From positions 283,460 to 299,052 of the forward strand of contig NW_003126389.1 in NCBI RefSeq assembly GCF_000003605.2: DNA of 15,593 bases. The letters are read 5' to 3'. Positions 9,888 through 15,593 of this stretch are shown here, piece after piece. The notes below the pieces were generated by a model. It did no database searches. It saw only the letters and a program-made list of their open reading frames with translations, and was not told the DNA's origin. This DNA is from Saccoglossus kowalevskii (lineage: Eukaryota > Hemichordata > Enteropneusta > Harrimaniidae). The translations under genes were made by a program, and so were the position numbers. The stretch's first letter is position 1; every line of letters begins with the position of its first letter.

Positions 9888-10082
9888 AAAGCGTCTTTAA
9901 TATTCTCATTTTGTAAATATTTAAATCAGTTCAGTTTATTCGTCAAATTATCAAAATTATCTGTGGTTCAAAAACTGAAGAACTTTCTTATGTGTAGAGA
10001 ATTGTGAATCATTCTATATTCGCGTTGAATACAGTTGGCAGCATGACTTACAGTAATTACTGTGAATGGAAAAGCAATTCAA

Positions 10083-12205
10083 ACACATGAGTGAACATAG
10101 ATATATAGAATATACTAAAGCGGCGTGATTTTGCGTCTTGTCATATGGGGGGGGGGGTAAATCCTAAATGGATATCCGAATTGTGTGTGTGTGTGGGGGG
10201 TCGAATTTTATGTATAGTGATCACCATACAACTGGAATTCTAGTTTGTGTTCAATCTCTAGATATTTTTTCGTCGGCTGAACTGCATCGGACCGCACTGG
10301 TTATGCAAATTATTCATTATCTCCACTTGTGTTTTCCAGTGTGCCGGGGAAGTTCAAATCTAAATAGCTCTCACGATTGTTGTTTATTTCAAGTGAAACT
10401 TAATATTACGTTTATTAGTTGCTTATTAACAAATCGGCAGCCAACAACATTCAACATTCAATGTCTATTGTGAACACATAACGCATTTTTGTATGTTTGT
10501 ATGTCCAGATGCGGGCACATTGACGATGCATTTAAAGCTTTGCACTGTGTACTATTGAGAATTGTCATATGAGATATGCATGTGGACAACTATACGCATT
10601 TGTTCTGTGATGTAAACATAAATTAATAATAACTAACAATATGTCAAATAATTTTTCCGTTCAATTTGCTAAAAATGTGTCTGATTAAAAAGAACACATA
10701 TTGGGTGTGCATTGGGTGTGGTCGCAGTTAGATCTGAAGGGTAAATCACACTACTGAAACCATTTTAACATTTCACTGCCTATGGCGAATGCATTTGTGC
10801 TTAATTCTGTGTTTTATTGAAAACATATAAAGATTTCTACATAATGTTGTCTAGCCTACATTTGAAAACTTATAATTTACATTATCCATTTTTCTAAATT
10901 TAGTTGAAATTTTATGTCACTGCATGTATTTAAATATTATGGGCATTTTAATATATGGTAATATTCATTACAATACAACTGTATTTACAATACCCATATT
11001 TACAAAAACACACTACAACTCGCAACAATGTTCGTTCATGACAGACGGCAGTAAGTTGTGAGTTTTAAATCAAGGTAATGAATACGATGATTCAAATACA
11101 GTAAATCAACCCTACAAAGTTTGAAAAAAGTACACTAAAATATGGAATGTCAGTATGAGTTATAAAATAACTTTATTGTTTAGAATTATCAATGAAATGA
11201 ACCCAACATGTGGGGTTTGGCGCAATATGTGTAAATGTAAATAAACATAACTTTGCAACAATTGAATGAATCACATTAAATCAGATTATGGCTAGTTTGG
11301 TTTCACTATTACAGATGCTGGTCCGCTCTAGAGCATATTAGTGTGATTGAATTTCCCGAGAACAAAGGCTAATAATATACACTGTAAATCTATGTAAAAA
11401 CATGACACATGTTTGTCCCCACTTTAAAATTACATTTAAGTGATTTATAATTACGCACATTAAGTGTTTTTCTCAAAATCGCAAATGAGTTATTTTACAT
11501 CAATACTGCTTAAAATATTTTTACTGTTTTGTGATAAAACATTTAAAGTGTTTAAGTGCTTATTATCACAGCACTTTTAAAAGTGCTTTTACTAGACAAA
11601 CATTTTGTAAAGTGTTTATACTCACGACACATAGAAAAATGTCTCAACCGAAGACATATTTTAATAACGTGATTTCACTAGCTATACATTGGAAAGAGTT
11701 TCCAACAGAAATATTTATTGAAAAAAAATATCACCGCAACACTTTGAACAGTAAAACACAAGTGTTCGTAACAGAGACACATTTTAAAATGTATTTACAC
11801 TGATAACATGATAGAAAAAATAATTAAAATTATTATTTCTGAAAACAAAATATATCAAATGATGCATTTCACGACTTTACACTATTGTACAGTAATCATA
11901 ACAAATGATAAACAAATCACATAATCAAGTAAGAATGTATTCCTAAATATAAACATAAAGTAAGTTCGTGTGTAACTTTTAAGAAAAACTGACATGTATA
12001 GTTGTTGTAAAAGATATTATCAATCGCATGAGTAAGTGTGTTTACTTGTACTGAAATTCAAACCTTTCGTGAAACTGTAGATACAATACCCAAAATTTGT
12101 GAAAATTTACACTTCAAAACAGATGAGTAATTAACTGAAACGAACAATAACATATTTTCACCCTTTCAGTAGTAACCCATATTAACATGACAAAATTAAA
12201 ATTAA
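10083..12205. other. Gene-poor AT-rich DNA
   Basis: No coding sequence is supported. There is a run of 11 G at 10147-10157, and a third TG-then-G tract at 10182-10200. A perfect 16-base palindrome GCACTTTTAAAAGTGC lies at 11571-11586, amid several nearby AAGTGTTT and AAGTGCTT motifs (11463-11620). Open frames at 10168-10473 and 11531-11803 show no family motif and have the composition of chance frames. Confidence 0.55.
10182..10200 (+). repeat. Third (TG)n followed by poly-G tract
   Basis: About seven TG units run into six G, just outside long repeat copy 2. The following sequence (TCGAATTTTATG) does not match the sequence after the other two tracts. Confidence 0.85.
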
Positions 12206-12246
12206 TTAAGCAGTTTCATCTTCGCTCCGATCGCTCCTCTTGAATT
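12206..12246 (-). CDS. Possible short terminal exon of an unidentified minus-strand gene
   Basis: On the minus strand an AT/pyrimidine-rich tract ends in TATTTTCAG (acceptor at 12247-12249), with a CTCAC branch-point-like site about 26 bases upstream. The next 41 bases take one base from a previous exon and read F-K-R-S-D-R-S-E-D-E-T-A, then TAA at 12206-12208. The patch is clearly richer in GC (CGATCGGAGCGAAG on the minus strand) than the DNA around it, and the charged peptide looks like a protein C-terminus. Upstream exons would lie at higher coordinates; none is convincing within the window. A minus-strand AATAAA lies near 11711-11716. The call rests on splice signals and composition only. 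Confidence 0.3.
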
Positions 12247-12249
12247 CTG

Positions 12250-12954
12250 AAAATATAATATTATCAAAATGCAGTGAGTAATGTTCAAATAATTATCATT
12301 ATTGTTTCAAACAGTGCGATATACTATGAAAATATTATGTTATAAACTAACGCACATGTAATGAGAAGGCAACAATATGACCACAAACGAAATAAACTGA
12401 AATTTCCTGTTAACATTTCTATGATTTTATTTGGTAACTCAGATATTGATCTGGGGGTGTTGGCATAAACGTAATGTGGTATGAAATTCTCTGGCTCTGT
12501 ATAAATCCATGAACTTGAGTTTAATCAGTTATGCCGAACATAAAGAAATGAATGGAGGCTGCTGCAAATATCCATGTAGTACACAACTGCCGACGCTGGC
12601 TCTATCAATTACACTTTCAACACGCTTCGTAACGGAGTAATAATATCATCATACAGTTTTGTTTAGGATAACTTCCAGTTCCCTTCTTTCCTAGGAAAAA
12701 AATACTTCATTCGGTTCATGTTTTTATTGCTTCTTCAACGAATATGCCACCTGTCCACATATACTCCCGATAGTATCATTCAATCATGAACGGGGGCTTG
12801 CGCACACACAAGTTACTATCACTTGAACACGTAACATACATTAATGTCAACCGTCGTTTATGAAAGGTATCTCAAAATATTTGCAAGGAAGAATCAAATT
12901 TATTTAATTGTTCAATATTAGTTTTCATATTGTATTTAATGTATTAATTACATT
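12250..12954. other. Non-coding AT-rich DNA
   Basis: No gene, transposon motif or repeat is recognised between the possible minus-strand exon and the start of the GC-richer LINE leader. If the minus-strand exon is real, this is intron sequence. Confidence 0.45.
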
Positions 12955-14548
12955 TCTTAAGCTGCTATGGACGCGACCGAGTGCTCGACAGTATAAGTGA
13001 GTTCCACTGCCTTGTGGATACCTTTGGGAGAAGGGAAGGCTCAACCCTACAGAAATCCGGAGTGGAGACCCTAAGCCAATTGGATCGACTACTAGTCGCC
13101 CTTCTGGCAACTCCTGCAGCCAAGCCGGCTTCAAATGTAGTGCTTTCATTCCCTTGGACTGCGTCGGTGTGGAAGAGAGGGGAACCTTGTTGTCTGGGCA
13201 GCACTAGCTTTCCATACACACATGCCCAGGCCTGCGCCCTGCAGAGACCACTCCAGTCCTGCCTTTACTGGTGAGAGCAATAACACGGAAGACAGCAGTT
13301 ACGAGTAATTAGTCCTTGCTTGACTGACATAGAGTTGGACGCTATGAGCTGTCTTTTATGGTGGGAGGGACCATTGTAGTCCAACTGATCAACTACTGCC
13401 ATACTCAAGCTGGGCAGCCCCTGGTCAATTAGGTGCTGAACGCCACGGTCTGCCTGCTTCAGTGGGTGCCTGGAGCTAAGAGCCTGCAAGCTCAACAAGC
13501 GGATCTATAACCATGCACCAAGCAAACAAAGAAAGTATAAAACGAAGCTTGCAGCTCTTCGTATAGCAAGCTGGGAAGTAAGAACCATATGCCCAGGACT
13601 GACAGATGACCTTCAGGTTATAGACGATGCTTCGAAAAACAGCATTGATTGATCATGAACTACACAGACTGAACATCGACATAGCAGCCCTGCAGGAGAC
13701 ACGACTCCCAGAGAGTGGATCCCTGAAAGAGGAACACTATACTTTCTTCTGTCAAGGTAAAGGCACCGACGAAGTGAGAGAACACAGTGTTGGTCTTGCA
13801 GTACGACACACATTTTGGGACACCACGGCATAGGAAAGATGAATGAAAATGGTCTGAGGCTCCTTGAACTTTGTTGCTACCACAGACTGTGCATGACGAA
13901 TACCTACTTCCAGAACAAGGCACGCCATAAAGTCTCCTGACACTGGCACCAGCTGGACAGCATCAGCAGCGTTCGCAACACAAGGTCCTACCCTAGTGCT
14001 GACTGCAACATCAACCACTCCCTGATCGCCACGAAAGTGAAACTGATACCAAAGAAGTTTCGTTACTCAAAGAGGAAGGGTCAGCCCAGAATCAACACCA
14101 GCAAGACAGTCTTCCCAGACAAAAAACAGGAGTTCAACGAATGTAACAAAGTGCAGAGGTCAAACAGAATTCTCTGCAAAACGCTGTCTACAGCACTGCA
14201 GTCCTGACTTATGACAAGAAGGAGCGCAAGAACACAGATTGGTTTGAAGCCAGAATAACTGTAATGGAGTTGATAATTGATGCAAAACGCAGCACATTTA
14301 TCAGCTATAAGCATGGCCCAAAGTACAGCAAATGGCATGATGCTGCACAAACAACTACTGGCTTCAGTTGTTGGACAACATCCAGCAAGAGTCAGATAGT
14401 GGTAACATCAAATACATGTACAAGGGCATCAAACAAGCAACTGGAATACCAACAAAAAAGATTGCACCACTGAAATCAAAGACAGGAGAAGTCATCGCAG
14501 CCAGGGACAAGCAGATGAGAAGATGGGTAGCACTACCTGGAACTTTAC
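12955..14548 (+). mobile_element. Non-LTR retrotransposon (LINE with AP endonuclease), split by an LTR element
   Basis: Base composition rises sharply at about 12957, where a GC-rich leader of roughly 550 bases begins (probably the 5' UTR). The coding part follows from about 13512. The protein fragments match the widespread invertebrate LINE proteins often labelled 'craniofacial development protein 2-like'. The element is recognisable through the endonuclease and the linker before the RT, ending in R-D-K-Q-M-R-R-W-V and L-P-G-T-L at 14505-14548. It stops exactly at the first base of the LTR at 14549. LINEs normally lose their 5' end, so this 3' loss is best explained by interruption, and the RT should resume beyond the right edge. 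I do not assign a clade. Confidence 0.85.
13512..14548 (+). pseudogene. LINE endonuclease and pre-RT region, frameshifted with internal deletions
   Basis: The frame opens with K-Q-R-K-Y-K-T-K-L-A-A-L-R and A-S-W-E-V-R-T (about 13525-13590). The family usually has WNVRT, so the active-site Asn is Glu here. A one-base frameshift occurs near 13628. D-I-A-A-L-Q-E-T-R-L (13678-13707) keeps the catalytic Glu motif. After V-R-H-T-F-W-D (ending near 13822) the text jumps to G-K-M-N-E-N-G (about 13828), skipping some 70 residues that include the GDFNA motif. R-L-L-E-L-C-C-Y-H-R-L-C follows, then a smaller gap after K-V-S near 13938. D-C-N-I-N-H-S-L (14001-14024) replaces the usual D-x-x-x-D-H-S, so the terminal Asp is Asn. 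Later fragments include N-T-D-W-F-E-A-R (14231-14254) and I-P-T-K-K-I-A-P-L-K-S-K-T-G-E-V (14444-14491). The protein is dead. Confidence 0.85.
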
Positions 14549-14827
14549 TGTCACACGCTACGTAATAACACCGTAATTGGTATAGTACAGGTGTGATGGT
14601 TCAAATACCAAAATGGCAACAGTAACATAAAGACTTCCCTGGCGGCGATGATAACATACGAACACGGAGTCAACAGATGGGTTTTCAACTGGTACTGGTA
14701 TTATTATACTCTGCAAACATCAAGTACAATAACTCGGTAAAACTCCAAACCTCCAATAACTAGATACTTAAACTCCACCACAATTCAACGAGATCTCCGA
14801 TCCTATCTCAGTGCTGAACAACTCCCC

Positions 14828-14854
14828 TATATATACCCACACTGTCTATAAATA
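14828..14854 (-). promoter_or_regulatory. LTR core promoter: two TATA boxes
   Basis: On the minus strand TATTTATAGACAG (14854-14842) is followed by GGGTATATATAGGGGAG (14838-14822). Either could place the transcription start near 14800-14820, defining the U3/R boundary. A U3 of about 230 bases and an R/U5 of about 260 bases are ordinary for such an LTR. Confidence 0.65.
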
Positions 14855-14885
14855 GACCATTACATCAGCATACATAATGAGTCTG

Positions 14886-14913
14886 GAACATACTACAAAT
14901 TTCTAGAATGTTC
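14886..14913. promoter_or_regulatory. Heat-shock element, proximal, three perfect plus three further in-register units
   Basis: TTCTAGAATGTTC at 14901-14913 is a perfect three-unit element. Preceding it in exact 5-base steps are GAA (14886), TAC (14891, a degenerate TTC) and CAA (14896, a degenerate GAA), making a six-unit array with four perfect units. It lies about 35-60 bases upstream of the TATA box at 14845-14853, like sites in Hsp promoters. Confidence 0.72.
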
Positions 14914-14992
14914 CATTACCTTCTATTGCCTTCTACAGTGTCCTATTACCTATTCAATCAACATCTAAAAATTCCACCCAGACACAGTACCG

Positions 14993-15005
14993 TTCTAGAA
15001 CATTC
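14993..15005. promoter_or_regulatory. Perfect heat-shock element, distal
   Basis: TTCTAGAACATTC is an exact TTCnnGAAnnTTC array of three inverted pentamers, the binding site for trimeric heat-shock factor. It lies in U3, about 140 bases upstream of the LTR's upper TATA box. Confidence 0.7.
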
Positions 15006-15043
15006 TCAGTCACACGGAAGTGGTAAACAAGTCGTATGCGACA

Positions 15044-15056
15044 TGCCTCCCCTCTC
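15044..15056 (-). other. Polypurine tract (plus-strand primer site)
   Basis: On the minus strand GAGAGGGGAGGCA ends immediately before the LTR's TGTCG. Such a purine run next to the 3' LTR is where reverse transcription primes the second strand. Confidence 0.8.
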
Positions 15057-15259
15057 AAGAATATTATAACATATAATATTACATGACTAGCAACGACGTC
15101 AATGATACGAATACGATAACAATTTCAAACAAAACAACAATACAATATATCAAATCGAACTGAATAAAGCTTTGAGTACAAAAATTCGAAAATCACATAC
15201 AGTGGAATATAATAAAATATAAAATACAGTCATAAACGAATAACATTCTATTATACTGT
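15057..15259 (-). other. AT-rich untranslated stretch of the LTR element
   Basis: No open frame or motif. It sits between the RNase H remnant's stop and the PPT, where integrase would normally end, and is probably the element's 3' untranslated region. Confidence 0.5.
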
Positions 15260-15364
15260 TCAAAAGTTCCTCAGTCCAGGAATATCCTCAACACGATGAT
15301 TGTATCCTTGCAGAGTCATCGCCCATCTCATCACTCGGTCATTTGCAAACTTGGCTTTATCCAT
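15260..15364 (-). pseudogene. RNase H C-terminal fragment of the Gypsy polyprotein
   Basis: The frame reads D-K-A-K-F-A-N-D-R-V-M-R-W-A-M-T-L-Q-G-Y, then N-H-R-V-E-D-I-P-G, and ends in TGA at 15260-15262. Gypsy polyproteins have here an (x)-R-(L/V)-x-R-W-x-L-x-L-Q-x-(Y/F) helix, then x-V-E-x-I-x-G, just before the connection to integrase. Only this end of the domain remains; the preceding catalytic region is absent, and the sequence runs directly into the Gag knuckle in another frame. The ATG at 15362-15364 is probably a chance codon at the junction. Confidence 0.75.
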
Positions 15365-15367
15365 GGT

Positions 15368-15593
15368 CGACATCAGTAACGCGGGATGGGCATTGTGCTG
15401 CTCGATGACCAACACCCTGACATACAAAACACCGGACACTACTGCCCTGTCCCACATCAGTATTACCAATGGCAGTGTCATTATCATTACGCCTCACCTG
15501 GTTCTCCGTGGATAACTGTCGATCATGTGTCACTAGGTACTGCTTTGAATATTACCGCCAACTCATCTAAATCTTTGGGTGCTCTTTCTTCAA
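15368..15593 (-). pseudogene. Gag C-terminal fragment with CCHC zinc knuckle
   Basis: On the minus strand R-C-F-V-C-Q-G-V-G-H-R-A-A-Q-C-P (about 15434-15387) fits C-x2-C-x4-H-x4-C, the retroviral-type zinc knuckle that binds genomic RNA in Gag. It lies in a different frame from the RNase H fragment. Upstream, near 15592-15528, E-E-R-A-P-K-D-L-D-E-L is open but is followed by stops. The knuckle frame hits TAA near 15360, at the junction with the RNase H fragment. Confidence 0.7.

Larger units (their letters stand above)
7847..10082 (+). repeat. Long direct repeat, copy 2
   Basis: This is the counterpart of 2286-5020 in the same orientation. It is about 500 bases shorter because of several internal losses, for example around 8690 (about 100 bases), 8960 (about 100 bases) and 9140 (the CA tract region). 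Similarity begins at ACCAGTGT just after the DIRS fragment and fades near 10075-10082 after CAGTTGGCAGCATGAC. The identity within blocks is high by eye, and the copies differ mainly by indels. A copy-2-specific hairpin is present at 9859-9887. The possible exon of copy 1 is interrupted here. Confidence 0.8.
14549..15043 (-). repeat. 3' LTR, 495 bp
   Basis: On the minus strand it starts TGTCGCATACG (15043 downwards) and ends CGTAGCGTGTGACA (14549), giving TG...CA ends with an imperfect inverted repeat (TGTCGCATACG against TGTCACACGCTACG). The start directly follows a polypurine tract, and the end directly abuts LINE coding sequence, so both boundaries are independently supported. Inside it are heat-shock elements, two TATA boxes and a downstream region for R and U5. 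No exact AATAAA was seen on the sense strand; AATAAT occurs near 14701-14706. Confidence 0.85.
14549..15593 (-). mobile_element. Ty3/Gypsy-type LTR retrotransposon, 3' part, internally deleted
   Basis: Read on the minus strand from the right edge, there is a Gag CCHC knuckle, a short RNase H remnant, about 200 bases of AT-rich sequence, a polypurine tract and a complete 3' LTR. Protease, most of RT, integrase and much of Gag cannot fit in the 530 bases between the window edge and the PPT, so the element is an internal-deletion derivative. The element is nested in the LINE at 14548/14549. The last LINE bases (TTTAC or TTAC, 14544-14548) are the expected target-site duplication. The 5' LTR and primer-binding site lie outside the window. 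Confidence 0.82.

Noticed and set aside
10306-10313. ATGCAAAT octamer as a POU-factor promoter element
   Set aside because: A single 8-base match in AT-rich DNA is expected by chance, and no gene start is nearby.
10168-10473. Plus-strand open frame of 101 codons
   Set aside because: It starts at a TG/G low-complexity tract, has no recognisable domain, and no homologous frame or splice context supports it.
11531-11803. Plus-strand open frame of 90 codons
   Set aside because: Lys/His/Phe-rich composition follows from local AT bias; no motif and no conservation evidence.
12925-13498. Plus- and minus-strand frames at the start of the LINE
   Set aside because: They fall in the GC-rich leader ahead of the endonuclease and resemble no known protein; this region is best read as the element's 5' untranslated part.

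Overview
This window is AT-rich eukaryotic DNA, probably from a marine invertebrate. A mollusc is my best guess, because the three transposon types seen here are common together in gastropod genomes; this is inference, not proof. There is no bacterial-style gene packing. Most long open frames are chance or lie antisense to mobile elements.

Left edge (1-612): the 3' end of a plus-strand gene. A 75-base exon (226-300) and a terminal exon (413-612) join in matching phase. Together they encode a Ser/Thr/Asn-rich linker, one transmembrane helix and a short, strongly basic tail. The gene is not identified. After it comes non-coding DNA with a degenerate two-unit tandem repeat of about 204 bases (1735-2145).

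Centre (2286-10082): two direct copies of a long non-coding segment, copy 1 at 2286-5020 and copy 2 at 7847-10082, diverged mainly by indels. Between them, on the minus strand, lies a DIRS-type tyrosine-recombinase retrotransposon (about 5640-7805). It lacks both ends, carries many frameshifts and stops, and two of its reverse transcriptase catalytic aspartates are changed. Each long copy holds short, strongly conserved blocks, one of which reads like a small minus-strand exon.

Right-centre (10083-12955): gene-poor DNA. The only coding candidate is a very short putative minus-strand terminal exon at 12206-12246.

Right edge (12955-15593): a plus-strand non-LTR retrotransposon with a GC-rich 5' leader, an AP-type endonuclease domain and the linker before the reverse transcriptase. 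It stops exactly where a minus-strand Ty3/Gypsy-type LTR element begins. That element shows a complete 495-base 3' LTR (14549-15043), a polypurine tract, a remnant of the RNase H end and a Gag CCHC zinc knuckle placed directly beside it, so protease, most of RT and integrase are missing. The LTR carries two perfect three-unit heat-shock elements upstream of TATA boxes. I consider this the most interesting signal in the window: a possibly heat-inducible, internally deleted LTR retrotransposon nested in a LINE.
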